Shown here piece by piece: positions 8,376-17,350 of a DNA stretch of 29,686 bases. The DNA comes from Candidatus Helarchaeota archaeon. GTDB taxonomy: Archaea > Asgardarchaeota > Lokiarchaeia > Helarchaeales > JABXJV01. Under the pieces are notes generated by a model that made no database searches, was not told the origin of the DNA, and worked only from the letters and a program-made list of their open reading frames with translations. The stretch lies in NCBI GenBank assembly GCA_013375355.1, contig JABXJV010000587.1, forward strand, positions 1 through 29,686. Direction: 5' to 3'. Position 1 is the stretch's first letter. The number at the start of each line of letters is the position of its first letter. The position numbers and the translations under genes were made by a program.

Positions 8376-9566
8376 TTATTTATTTTTGGCCATTTTTTTA
8401 TATAAATTTAAATGATTTTCTACTGACATTTCCAAGTCAAATTTTTGCTTTATAGACTTCTTGCCCTCTCTCCCCATATTTTCTCTTAATTCTTTATCTT
8501 CAATCAGTTTTATTAAAGCATTTGCTAACTCTTCATGATTATTTGGGGGAACTACTAATCCCGTTTTTCCATCTTCAATAGCTTCTGACATTCCTCCAAC
8601 TGCAGAAGTAATAATTGGTTTTTCTAAAGACATAGCCTCATATGCAACTCTTGAGAGTGGCTCTGGCCATACAGAGGGTATACAAACAATATCTGCCGAT
8701 ATATAAAGCCTTCCAATTTTCTTAAAAGGAATCTTTCCTGTAAATTTGACATTCTTTTCAAGATTCAATTTTTGACTCAGTTCTTTTAAATATCTTTCAT
8801 AAGGTCCTTCACCAGCAATAATCAATTCAATTTTACTTATTTGAGAAAGGATCTTTTTCAAAGCTAAGAGTAAAATATGGATACCTTTTGCCTTCTCTAA
8901 TCTACCTAAGTAGAGTAACCTCATTTTTTTGGAAATATCCGCACTCTTAAATTTATTCCCAATTGTTTCTAATTTTTCCCATTTTGGAGGGAAATTATAT
9001 ATGGTAATTAATTTTTCTTCTGGAACTCCGAGTCTAGACATTCTATCTTTAATAAAATCACTTACTGCAATTACTTTGTCACAGTCTTCTTTTAGATTTT
9101 TTAGCAAGATATTATTTCTACTCTTAAGAATCTGGTTTAAAATGAATTTAATAAAAAAATTGTAAGGATGAAGAAGAACTTTAGGCAATGGCTCTCTTAT
9201 GGTAACAACTATGGGTATTTTAAATTTTCTAGCAACTTTAACACTTGCAGGTAGAGCATAAATATTCTGGACATGTATAACATTAGGATAATAATTATTT
9301 TTTTTGAATGCAGTTTCAATATTTTTCTTCAAAAGCATATCCAATACAGGATTTCCAAGTAATATTATCTCTTTAGGTATAGGAACTTTGAAATTAATTG
9401 GAAGAATATCTTTTTCATCTTCTTTTATTGGTTGAGCTGTTAAGATTTTTACTATTACTTTTTTTTTTTCGAGTCCTTTCTTCAACAAATTTGCCCCAAT
9501 CTCTCCACCCCCTAATCGGGTCCAAAATGTTGAAATGAAAGCAACTTTAAATTTATCTTCCATCAT
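8376..9566 (-). CDS. GT4 family glycosyltransferase
   Basis: A complete 396-residue GT4 enzyme. The N-terminal nucleotide-side loop GGGEIGANLLKKGL (19-32) and VIHVQNIYALP (97-106) are typical. The donor domain has LYLGRLEKAKGIHILL (218-233), IIAGEGPYERYL (249-260), KFTGKIPF and SVWPEPLSRVAYEAMSLEKP, with the EX7E pair at E302/E310, then GGMSEAIEDGKTGLVVPPNN. It has no transmembrane segment and should act at the inner membrane face. Two adjacent ATG codons (9564-9566 and 9561-9563) can serve as start. It is the last gene of the long minus-strand cluster, 46 bp after the small membrane protein gene, so it is likely co-transcribed with the genes upstream. It is the most canonical glycosyltransferase in the window. 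Confidence 0.93.
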   Translation of the reverse strand: MMEDKFKVAFISTFWTRLGGGEIGANLLKKGLEKKKVIVKILTAQPIKEDEKDILPINFKVPIPKEIILLGNPVLDMLLKKNIETAFKKNNYYPNVIHVQNIYALPASVKVARKFKIPIVVTIREPLPKVLLHPYNFFIKFILNQILKSRNNILLKNLKEDCDKVIAVSDFIKDRMSRLGVPEEKLITIYNFPPKWEKLETIGNKFKSADISKKMRLLYLGRLEKAKGIHILLLALKKILSQISKIELIIAGEGPYERYLKELSQKLNLEKNVKFTGKIPFKKIGRLYISADIVCIPSVWPEPLSRVAYEAMSLEKPIITSAVGGMSEAIEDGKTGLVVPPNNHEELANALIKLIEDKELRENMGREGKKSIKQKFDLEMSVENHLNLYKKMAKNK

Positions 9567-9612
9567 CTATTTCATCAAGCCGAATCAAATACCTTAATTG
9601 ATTTATTAAATT

Positions 9613-9987
9613 TTATAAATTATTATATTGACGTGAAATTCTATAGTCTTGAATAAAACCAAATAAAGTAATGCCCTGTCCAATGACACAGAGAATAATA
9701 CCAATAAGAAGTAAGGTTGAGATAGCCATTTGATAATTATTATAAGCCGCAGTACAAAATAGAATAAAACATTTTTCAAATGAAAATCCCGCTTTCATAT
9801 AGAAATAATCGCTTACAATATATATTAAAATTATATAATCGTCTATAACACCTCTATATATGAATCTACTTAAAATAATAGAAATAATTCCTGCAATTAC
9901 AACAAATAATCCGATAATGGCTATAACAGACCATTTATTAATTTTATAATATATAGGCTTTTCTTGATCTTTTTTTGAGTATTCCAT
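9613..9987 (-). CDS. Small membrane protein, tandem paralogue B
   Basis: A 124-residue protein of unrecognised family. A charged N-terminus leads to a membrane helix at about 20-41 (VIAIIGLFVVIAGIISIIL). A conserved central stretch follows, IDDYIILIYIVSDYFYMKAG (48-67), then FSFEKCFILFC and a last helix at about 87-113 (ISTLLLIGIILCVIGQGI, ending LFGFI). The preceding gene (10028-10432) aligns along its whole length with shared KW-x-x-I-x-A-I-x-GL, DD-x-x-x-LIYI-x-SDYF and LGFI/FGFI features, so the pair arose by tandem duplication. Forty bases separate the two genes. A role with the neighbouring CotH protein is an inference from context only. Confidence 0.7.
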   Translation of the reverse strand: MEYSKKDQEKPIYYKINKWSVIAIIGLFVVIAGIISIILSRFIYRGVIDDYIILIYIVSDYFYMKAGFSFEKCFILFCTAAYNNYQMAISTLLLIGIILCVIGQGITLFGFIQDYRISRQYNNL

Positions 9988-10027
9988 TTATTTTACCTTT
10001 TAATCTATGATTCATATTCTATTTTAA

Positions 10028-10432
10028 TTAAATTTCGAATTTATCGAGCAGTTCTGACCAATAGTGTTTATTCAATTGGTGAACTCGAATAAAACCCAAG
10101 ATACTTAAAATTTCTCCATTGGCACAAATAATAAGCCCAAAATAAAGCTGTTTTGTCATAATTTCTAAAAAATAATTTGAGGTTAATATACTAAGTACGA
10201 AAAATAATTCTAAAAAAGGATATCCAAATTTAATATTGAAATAATCACTTATTATATATATTAAAAATGCAAAGTCGTCAACATTGGCATTGTAAAGAAT
10301 ATCTCTAGTAAAAATTATAATAAGTCCAATAACTATAATGCCTAAACCAGTAATTGCCAAAATGGCCCATTTCATTGTAATATAATCTTCGCCTCTTTGA
10401 ATTTTTTCTTCTTTTTTAGACATTTTTCTCAT
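10028..10432 (-). CDS. Small membrane protein, tandem paralogue A
   Basis: A 134-residue paralogue of the next gene downstream. Membrane helices lie at about 21-42 (KWAILAITGLGIIVIGLIII) and 95-115. The conserved core is VDDFAFLIYIISDYFNIKFG (51-70), followed by YPFLELFFVLSIL. N- and C-termini are charged and probably cytoplasmic. Start options are M1 or M4 (MSKKEEK). It begins 23 bp after the CotH stop codon and is probably in the same transcript. The D-D and S-D-Y-F residues kept between the two copies suggest a functional site or helix packing, but no known family is recognised. Confidence 0.7.
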   Translation of the reverse strand: MRKMSKKEEKIQRGEDYITMKWAILAITGLGIIVIGLIIIFTRDILYNANVDDFAFLIYIISDYFNIKFGYPFLELFFVLSILTSNYFLEIMTKQLYFGLIICANGEILSILGFIRVHQLNKHYWSELLDKFEI

Positions 10433-10455
10433 TTTTGATTAATTATATTGAATTT

Positions 10456-12069
10456 TTAATGATCATTCTTTTCTTTAAAAATTCTTTTATTATAATTTTT
10501 AGAGTTTATTTTTGGATTGGTTTTTATACTAATATATAATGTGGCTATTCCTGCTATTATTATACTGATTATTAAGATTACAAACCAAGTTATATCATAG
10601 TTTCGTGGAAATAAATATATCAAATTTAATTTTATACGAGTTATAGGCCTCACATCTCCGATTTCACTTATATGATTATCAATAAAGTTAATTCTATCTT
10701 CAAACCAATCTATAAGATTTTCAATTTCACCCCAATAAGTTTTAGGATAATCGGGTGGTGTATTAGGCCATATCCATCTCCCAAGTACAGACCATTTTTG
10801 GAAATTCCGAATTTGAGACTCATTTAATAAAGAAGCCGTGTTATTTATAAGTGAAGTTATATTTTGTATAGAAATTATTCCTGCCCTTAGCTCGTTCCAT
10901 CTATTAGTAACATTATTCACAAAGTTATCATCTTCTAATAATCGACGAAACCAAAATCCTCTATTTCGAAATACCCAATCTTTGATATTATGATCCCCGT
11001 TTCCCATGGCAATATTATAGTCCCAAATAGGACCCATTACGAGCTTACCATTTCTATCTTTATGAAAATATGCACTTACTGTATACGCACCAGGATTTTT
11101 CAATAGCTCAATTAATATAAGATAATCTACAAAGGAGTTAACATCGATGTATTTTGCATACCCCTCGACTGGATCAGTAAAATTAGGTCCATAAAGAGCC
11201 GTTTCAAAATCATTTATATAATTTTGTATCCAGCTCCTCTGATCCGGTCTGTCTTCCATGTCTTCTGCGTTAGGGTATACATAAATTATTCGAGTGCCTC
11301 TATTAGTATAGAAATAACCATCATTAGGATCTAAATTGTCAAATTTTAATATGTATCCTCCAGTAATATCTGGGTACGTAGTATGGGTGCTATTGAGTTC
11401 GGTTATATTAACCCGATATTCATCTCTCTTTATTTTTTCTACGAATAGATAAATTCCTTTGTACTGACCTTCAAGAGCCCCTCCTGAACTATTTATGAAG
11501 AGTTCTACAAATTTTGTTCTAGAAGCATAACAATCTATTTGGTTTGATAAATTATATGCCAGAAAGTTACGCATAAGTGTTTTATCAGAATATGGTCCAT
11601 GTAAAATCCAATCCTCTTCAGCTGGAAAGCCGAGTAAAGGAACATCAATGTCTTCAATTGGGTCATTTTTATTCCTTGTTTCAAAACCGTAATTTTTTTT
11701 GGGGTAAAGCCTTTGTGAAGTATAACCTCTTTTTTCAATACCTATAGTTCCATTGTAATCTGTTATGCCATAATCAACTGGAGAATCTGTAATAAAATTC
11801 CTCTCTGCAGACTCATTATGAATTATTATTATATTTGCAATTATCTTTGGCTCATCCGGTATAGACTGACCATAAGTATTAATTATTATAATCGGAAGAT
11901 TGGAGCTAAAAGGGGTATCTAAGGAAAGTTGTTCTTCAGATATGTAAGGTAAAAAGACGATTGGATTTATTGATTTGGGTTCAAAATTATAAAAAATACC
12001 AAGACCTAATCCAAAGGATCCTAATATAAGAGTAGTAATAATTAATACATACCTTGTATTGTTTTGCAT
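10456..12069 (-). CDS. CotH-kinase family protein, membrane anchored, without VTC
   Basis: A 537-residue CotH-type protein. An N-terminal signal anchor (about 7-27) is followed by a beta-rich domain (57-125, including LPIIIINTYGQSIPDEP) and the CotH atypical kinase fold. Recognisable CotH motifs are DWILHGPYSDKTLMRN (153-168), GIYLFVEKIKRDEYRV (205-220) and HKDRNGKLVMGPIWDYNIAM (336-355), where WDYN is the metal-binding WDxD/N element. A second membrane helix lies at about 493-515, with a short basic cytoplasmic tail. With two membrane segments and several sequons (NSS, NFT, NIT, NES), the kinase domain is predicted to be outside. CotH of Bacillus phosphorylates spore-coat proteins; the substrate here is unknown. 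Residues 55-470 closely match the CotH half of the protein at 18328-20682. Confidence 0.88.
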   Translation of the reverse strand: MQNNTRYVLIITTLILGSFGLGLGIFYNFEPKSINPIVFLPYISEEQLSLDTPFSSNLPIIIINTYGQSIPDEPKIIANIIIIHNESAERNFITDSPVDYGITDYNGTIGIEKRGYTSQRLYPKKNYGFETRNKNDPIEDIDVPLLGFPAEEDWILHGPYSDKTLMRNFLAYNLSNQIDCYASRTKFVELFINSSGGALEGQYKGIYLFVEKIKRDEYRVNITELNSTHTTYPDITGGYILKFDNLDPNDGYFYTNRGTRIIYVYPNAEDMEDRPDQRSWIQNYINDFETALYGPNFTDPVEGYAKYIDVNSFVDYLILIELLKNPGAYTVSAYFHKDRNGKLVMGPIWDYNIAMGNGDHNIKDWVFRNRGFWFRRLLEDDNFVNNVTNRWNELRAGIISIQNITSLINNTASLLNESQIRNFQKWSVLGRWIWPNTPPDYPKTYWGEIENLIDWFEDRINFIDNHISEIGDVRPITRIKLNLIYLFPRNYDITWFVILIISIIIAGIATLYISIKTNPKINSKNYNKRIFKEKNDH

Positions 12070-12102
12070 ATCATATACTCCAAACTAGATTGTAATACTA
12101 TT

Positions 12103-13059
12103 CTATTTCAGATTTGATTTTATATATTTAATATAAATCCTCAAACCACCCTCAAGATTAATCTTAGGAGAATAACCTAATACTTTTTTTGCTTTTTCTA
12201 CATTTGCAAATGTATGATAAACATCCCCTTTAATATCATCTAGAAATAAAATTTTTGATTGACTATTAATAATTCTAATAATTTTTTGAGCTAACTCTAA
12301 AATTGATATTCTATTACCTGCCCCAATATTTAATTCACCTCTTCCTTTCTTCATAGCCAACATATTAGCTTCTATTATATTATCAATGTAAGTAAAATCC
12401 CTTGTCTTTTTTCCATCTCCAAATATCGCAATGTTTGAATTCTGTAATGCTTTATATGTAAAAATCGAAATTGCAAGATCTGGACGCATTTTTGGACCAA
12501 AAACTGTAAAATATCTTAACGAAATATAATCTAATCCGTAAATTTCATAGAAAATTCGTAATAAATGTTCTGCAGCAAGTTTTGAAACTCCATATGGTGA
12601 TAGCGGATTTTTTGGGTGATCTTCATCAAAGGGAAGATAATGAACGGTCCCATATATAGAAGATGAAGATCCAAATATGATTTTTTTTACATTTGAATTT
12701 AAAGCGGCTTGTAATATATGTAAAGTTCCTACAACGTTTACATTATTAGTCTTGATAGGATTTTTTATTGAAAATCTTACACCTGGCTGTGCAGCTTCAT
12801 GAAAAATATATCTTATATTATTTTCATTTATAATTTCTTTTACTAATTTTGTGTCGAGAATATTTCCCTCTTTTAAATGAAAATTTTCTTCTTTCATTAA
12901 ATCAGCGATATTATCTCTTTTTAAATTTGGGTCATAATAGGGGTCAAAATTATCTAGACAATAAACCTCAAATTCTTTTTCAATTAAACGACGACATAAA
13001 TGGCTTCCAATAAAACCAGCGCCACCTGTGACTAAAATTACCTGTTTCATCTCTCTCAT
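12103..13059 (-). CDS. NAD-dependent sugar epimerase, UDP-glucuronate 4-epimerase-like
   Basis: A 318-residue extended short-chain dehydrogenase/reductase. ILVTGGAGFIGSHLC (8-22) is the NAD-binding glycine motif. LDNFDPYYDPNLKRDNI (35-51) is characteristic of the UDP-glucuronate epimerase/CapI subgroup, as is HEAAQPGVRFSIKNP (87-101). The catalytic set is SSSS at 131-134 and Y156-x-x-x-K160 in SPYGVSKLAAEHL. RYFTVFGP and FGDGKKTRDFTYIDNI complete the family signature. It should interconvert a UDP-hexose or hexuronate at C4 to supply the surrounding glycosyltransferases; GalE-like activity is the alternative. The start may be M1 or M4 (MKQVILV). It sits 33 bp before the CotH gene and 47 bp after the propeller gene. 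Confidence 0.9.
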   Translation of the reverse strand: MREMKQVILVTGGAGFIGSHLCRRLIEKEFEVYCLDNFDPYYDPNLKRDNIADLMKEENFHLKEGNILDTKLVKEIINENNIRYIFHEAAQPGVRFSIKNPIKTNNVNVVGTLHILQAALNSNVKKIIFGSSSSIYGTVHYLPFDEDHPKNPLSPYGVSKLAAEHLLRIFYEIYGLDYISLRYFTVFGPKMRPDLAISIFTYKALQNSNIAIFGDGKKTRDFTYIDNIIEANMLAMKKGRGELNIGAGNRISILELAQKIIRIINSQSKILFLDDIKGDVYHTFANVEKAKKVLGYSPKINLEGGLRIYIKYIKSNLK

Positions 13060-13106
13060 TAAATATATTTATTCGTAAATTTAACACAAAACATTAAAAA
13101 TATAAT

Positions 13107-14762
13107 CTATAATAATTTTTTCTTTTGTATATCTGTATAATCAATAGTTTTTTTTGGTTCTATATTAATTTTAGATTGATTTTTTTTAAATAAATTACAC
13201 ATGAAATTTCTTGTTTGTGGGATTAGATACAAGGCTGTTAAGGCAACTAATATTCCAATTACTATAATTATTAATATTATGCTCTCAACGTGTGTATCCG
13301 GATAGTAAAACGCCATTTGACTAGTTTCATGCTCAAGACCGGTCTTATCAATGATATTATATTTAAATAATAGTACTACTCCATATTCAAATCCAGGAAT
13401 GGCAGAGATCCCTGTGAATTTAGTTCCATTACCTGATCCAATCATCGATAATGTGTTCCAAGATGCACCTGCATTTATACTCCACATCAATTCTACTTTC
13501 TTAATCCAAAATTCATCAAAGAATTCTCCCATAGCTATCATAGTTATTTTCTGTGTATTTAAGTCTAGAGGAATTAATGTAGATTTTAACATCCTTACAG
13601 CAGGATAATCTGGATATATAGAATTCTTATAATATGTTTGATTTTCAAACAACCAAATTATATGAACTCTTCCATTTTTATCAATCGCTATATCTCCAGC
13701 ATACCCACTGGTAAAAGTCATATTGTTAAAAATTGTTGTATTTGTTACGAAATCATCACTTTGATCTGTATATATTAAATCACGTTGAGACCCGTTAGCC
13801 CATATTATGTGAAGTAACCCACCTGGACCTTTTGTAATTGTTGGATTAGAATTATTATTTATATTATTAGAAATTGTTTGATTTTCCCAATGATTTGTAC
13901 TATTTTTAGTTGCGAGGTAAATTTTATAATCGGCAACCAATGCTTGCCATACAATATGTACTGAATTTGTCGCAATAATATCTGGGACTTGATCCTCACC
14001 CGTATTTTGACTTACTGTTGCATTAGCTGCAAAATTATTTGTTGAATTTGCATAAAAAATATCATTATTACCACTCCAAACAATATGAACATTATCTTTG
14101 AAGTCCACAGCAATACTCGGATTTTCATTGCTATCTGAATTATTTGTAATTTCTATAATTTTTGTGTAGTTATCACTATTAGTGTACCAAATATCTGTAT
14201 TTGATACGGCAGGTCCAGTTTTTTGATTCCAAACAATATGAACTACTCCAGCATTATCAATAGCGATGTCAGGAGAAGTTCCATTATAAGATATTGTTTG
14301 ATTTATTGAGAAATTTGAACCTTTTGAAAGTGAAATGCCAGTAAGACTACCGTTATGACTTGTCCAAACAATATATACCGTGCAATTATTACTATTAACA
14401 GCTATTGCGGGCTCTTTATCTTGATCTGTATTATTTGAGACTCTCTGAACAACAGAAAAATTAGTTGAATTTGAATAAACAATGTCATTTCCGTTAGAAG
14501 AATTAACATAAACAAGGTGGATAATGTTATTTTTATCTATTGCAATCTTACTTTCTAATTCACTTAGATTAGGATCTTGCGGAGAAATATTCATAGTTTG
14601 TTGAAATGAAGTTGCGGATGACAATTGGAAGGAAGAAAGATTTGGTATGGCTATAGGAAGGCAATAAGAATTAGAAACTCCATATAATGATATAAAAATA
14701 GGAACAACTAGAAATCCAGCAATAATAAGAGTACTAATATTACGTTTTTTCATTTTTATCAA
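13107..14762 (-). CDS. Membrane-anchored seven-bladed beta-propeller protein (exported)
   Basis: A 551-residue exported protein. A signal peptide/anchor lies at about 8-33 (M1 or M4 start). Residues 68-385 hold seven repeats of the pattern I-A-I-D-x-x-x-x-V-H-I-V-W: IHLVY (81), VYIVW (129), VHIVW (174), VHIVW (225), VHIVW (268), LHIIW (317) and VHIIW (366). This is the count of a closed seven-bladed sialidase/BNR-like propeller. No sialidase Asp-box or catalytic arginine triad is evident, so binding rather than hydrolysis is likelier. A beta-sandwich-like domain follows (388-490; KKVELMWSINAGASWN). A C-terminal membrane helix lies at 494-514, with a basic cytoplasmic tail. N-glycosylation sequons are abundant. 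The ligand is unknown; placement suggests a surface partner of the CotH/glycan genes. Confidence 0.8.
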   Translation of the reverse strand: MIKMKKRNISTLIIAGFLVVPIFISLYGVSNSYCLPIAIPNLSSFQLSSATSFQQTMNISPQDPNLSELESKIAIDKNNIIHLVYVNSSNGNDIVYSNSTNFSVVQRVSNNTDQDKEPAIAVNSNNCTVYIVWTSHNGSLTGISLSKGSNFSINQTISYNGTSPDIAIDNAGVVHIVWNQKTGPAVSNTDIWYTNSDNYTKIIEITNNSDSNENPSIAVDFKDNVHIVWSGNNDIFYANSTNNFAANATVSQNTGEDQVPDIIATNSVHIVWQALVADYKIYLATKNSTNHWENQTISNNINNNSNPTITKGPGGLLHIIWANGSQRDLIYTDQSDDFVTNTTIFNNMTFTSGYAGDIAIDKNGRVHIIWLFENQTYYKNSIYPDYPAVRMLKSTLIPLDLNTQKITMIAMGEFFDEFWIKKVELMWSINAGASWNTLSMIGSGNGTKFTGISAIPGFEYGVVLLFKYNIIDKTGLEHETSQMAFYYPDTHVESIILIIIVIGILVALTALYLIPQTRNFMCNLFKKNQSKINIEPKKTIDYTDIQKKKLL

Positions 14763-14878
14763 CGCTTTTAATTCTCGACAAGAATTTATTTATTGGATTT
14801 TTATTTCACGATATTCCGTTAATTTGAATAACAAATTTAATTTATTTTTTCAAATCTTTTTAGAAAATTAAGATTTTT

Positions 14879-17173
14879 TCAACTATTAATGTCATTATCA
14901 TTCTTAATAAGAGGTTTAGGGGTTTTAGAGGAAATTTCAGACTCTTTAGGAGGAGTTTTATTAGAGTTTAGTTCTTTAATAATAAAAAATGATAGCATAA
15001 ACACACTAGTCAATACAATTGGAAGTTGTAAAAAATTGGAGTGCATCAATGGTAGTGAATTAATAAAAAATACTAATAGAATCACTATTATTATTGGACG
15101 AAATATTCGAATATAATCTCGAAATGGTGATTCTTCTTCCTTGACTTCCAGATATTTTAATAAATATCTATCCATAAAAAATAATATAATGATAATAGTA
15201 AGAATCAATTCTATCAAATAAATATATTTTAATTGGTTAAGTAGATTAAATAATGCTTCAAAATGAAGAAAAACATAGATGTTAATGTTATCCATCGGTA
15301 TTGATTCTTCTCCAAGATAATTATAATATTGAGTTATTAGATATAAAATATTACAATCCCTTGAAACTTGATTTATTAATATATTTAAGGGAATATTTAT
15401 AATTAATATTCCAATTGCACACCAAAGAGCAACGATAATAATTAGTTGAATTCTTGATATTTGGTCATTTAAGAAATGTTGCTTAAATATTTTAATGCAA
15501 ATAATTATATTAATTATAGTAAAAATGGCAATTAGACTTATCTGAAAGGGAATATTCGAAAATAAACTCGCAAGAACCTTTGAAAATCCACTAAAATATT
15601 CTATTCTCATATGGTGAATTGACGCTGTATATATTGGAAGAAATATTACAAAAAAAGTACTTAATTTATCCCTATTAAATAATAAAAGCAAAAAAGGAAC
15701 TATCCACAAAAAGTATCTTGGCGTAGGCGCCCAGAAAAAGGCTAAAAATATTAAAAGGGTGAAAAATGAAGAAAAAAGTAAGGCATCTTCATTATTTTCT
15801 TTAATCTTATAAAAAATATAATAATTAATGAACGAGAAGGAAAAAATTAATATCATCATTATAGTTTGAATTGTTTGTGGAAATGATGATACGAGGGTGT
15901 TATAATCTCTTTGTAAAGTTAACAACATAGCAGGGTAAAAAAGTAAGGCGAGAATTGAGAATAAAACAAGCCCTTTTTGCCAATCACTTCGTTCTATGTT
16001 TGTATCATATCTTAAAATAATTAATAATATAATACCAGAAATTAATAACCAAATCAATGGGTTTATAATCGGAAAAATAAAGAATAAAACAATTAATGTA
16101 GCATTTAAATTAAATAAAATTATTTTCAAATGTTTTTCTTTTATATTATATGCCATTAAAACATTAACGGTAATCAATACTAGCAAAAATAATATTGAAT
16201 TATCTAGGCGTAATTTAAATCTCTTCGTTAACCCACTGGTAATAACATTTAAGTTAGGTCCTTCAATTATTCTGATAATTGATGCCATAATACTATTTCT
16301 CGCCCCATGGGTACCATGGAATAAGATTGCATGCTCATAAAATCCTCTTATTATTGAAATTAATAAATCTGAAGAATATAATAAAAGAACTCCAGCAAAT
16401 ATAATGACAGGACTTATGAACTTGATTATTTTTATAAAATAATTTTCATTGGGTTTTTTGATTTTGTATAAGTAAATAAGGAATATGGGGTAAAGGAAAA
16501 CGGCATAATATTTATAGGCAATTGCTAGCGTAATAAAACAGCTAGAAAAAATTAGTTGTTCTCTTATTAAGCAATAAAAAGATATTAACATTAGTAGAAC
16601 AACACCAACATCATTGTGGGTGAGCCAAGAAAAATTTATAATGAGAAAAGGCATCAAAATGTATAAGATTGATATTTTATAACGATTTTTGAATTGTAAA
16701 TGGCGAGCGATTAAATAGATTAATACTAAATTACAATAATCAATTAATAGAAAAAAAAATCTTATAGCAAAAAAATCTGCTTTTGTAAGTAATGTAGGGA
16801 CAGCAAGGAATAATGAGAAAATTGGACCGTATCCCAAATTAAAAGCAAAAATAGGAGAGACATTATTTACCATTCTTATAGCCAAATGGTAAATTGCTTC
16901 AAAATCAATATGATAATTCGGCTTTAAAATAAAAGGAAATCGTACCCAAAAAAATAATAAACTTATAAAGTAGAAATTTGTAAGGTGCTGATTTTTTAGA
17001 TCGTTTTTAGAAAAATAATATACAAAATAAGTGAAACTAATTAATGATAACACATATCCATAAAAATATTCAGTATAATATTCAAAAGGAAATAATAAAA
17101 AGTAAATTCCTAGAATGTAGAGTCCAATGAATAACATATTTTTATTTTGTTGAGAAAAGTTAAAACTCCACAT
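14879..17173 (-). CDS. GT-C fold membrane glycosyltransferase (GT87/PMT-like)
   Basis: A 764-residue polytopic protein with a dozen or more hydrophobic helices and a hydrophilic cytoplasmic tail (about 730-764). The first large loop contains NYHIDFEAIYHLAIRM (86-101), where D90 occupies the position of the catalytic acidic residue of GT-C enzymes, then NLGYGPIFSLFLAVP. Further elements of the GT87/ArnT-type core are LTHNDVGVVLLM (184-195) and AIAYKYYAVFLYPI (217-230). Such enzymes use lipid-phosphate sugars and act on the outer face of the membrane. Substrate is unknown; modification of lipid-linked glycan or of exported proteins in this cluster is inferred. It lies 177 bp downstream of the DUF4956 gene and 116 bp upstream of the propeller gene. 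Confidence 0.7.
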   Translation of the reverse strand: MWSFNFSQQNKNMLFIGLYILGIYFLLFPFEYYTEYFYGYVLSLISFTYFVYYFSKNDLKNQHLTNFYFISLLFFWVRFPFILKPNYHIDFEAIYHLAIRMVNNVSPIFAFNLGYGPIFSLFLAVPTLLTKADFFAIRFFFLLIDYCNLVLIYLIARHLQFKNRYKISILYILMPFLIINFSWLTHNDVGVVLLMLISFYCLIREQLIFSSCFITLAIAYKYYAVFLYPIFLIYLYKIKKPNENYFIKIIKFISPVIIFAGVLLLYSSDLLISIIRGFYEHAILFHGTHGARNSIMASIIRIIEGPNLNVITSGLTKRFKLRLDNSILFLLVLITVNVLMAYNIKEKHLKIILFNLNATLIVLFFIFPIINPLIWLLISGIILLIILRYDTNIERSDWQKGLVLFSILALLFYPAMLLTLQRDYNTLVSSFPQTIQTIMMILIFSFSFINYYIFYKIKENNEDALLFSSFFTLLIFLAFFWAPTPRYFLWIVPFLLLLFNRDKLSTFFVIFLPIYTASIHHMRIEYFSGFSKVLASLFSNIPFQISLIAIFTIINIIICIKIFKQHFLNDQISRIQLIIIVALWCAIGILIINIPLNILINQVSRDCNILYLITQYYNYLGEESIPMDNINIYVFLHFEALFNLLNQLKYIYLIELILTIIIILFFMDRYLLKYLEVKEEESPFRDYIRIFRPIIIVILLVFFINSLPLMHSNFLQLPIVLTSVFMLSFFIIKELNSNKTPPKESEISSKTPKPLIKNDNDINS

Positions 17174-17350
17174 AATTATTCCACGTAATTAATTTGACTA
17201 TTTTAAAAAAAATATAATTTGTTATAAAAAGATACCGTAAAATAATAAAACACTTTATTTACTTCAAAGTATTTAAAATATACAGTTAAAAAATACAAAA
17301 AATAAGTGATTAGATAATAAATAATAAATGGATTCGAACTTTAGATAATT

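Noticed and set aside
699..9566. A prophage or transposon explanation for the strand-switching glycosyltransferase region
   Set aside because: No integrase, transposase, terminal repeats or phage structural genes were seen; all recognisable genes fit polysaccharide synthesis.
13351..13608. 85-codon plus-strand ORF inside the propeller gene
   Set aside because: It is antisense to the conserved C-terminal domain of the propeller protein, with no recognisable motif or ribosome binding site.
15996..16340. 114-codon plus-strand hydrophobic ORF inside the GT-C gene
   Set aside because: Its hydrophobicity follows from being antisense to membrane helices with AT-rich codons; the minus frame is open for 764 codons and has GT-C motifs.
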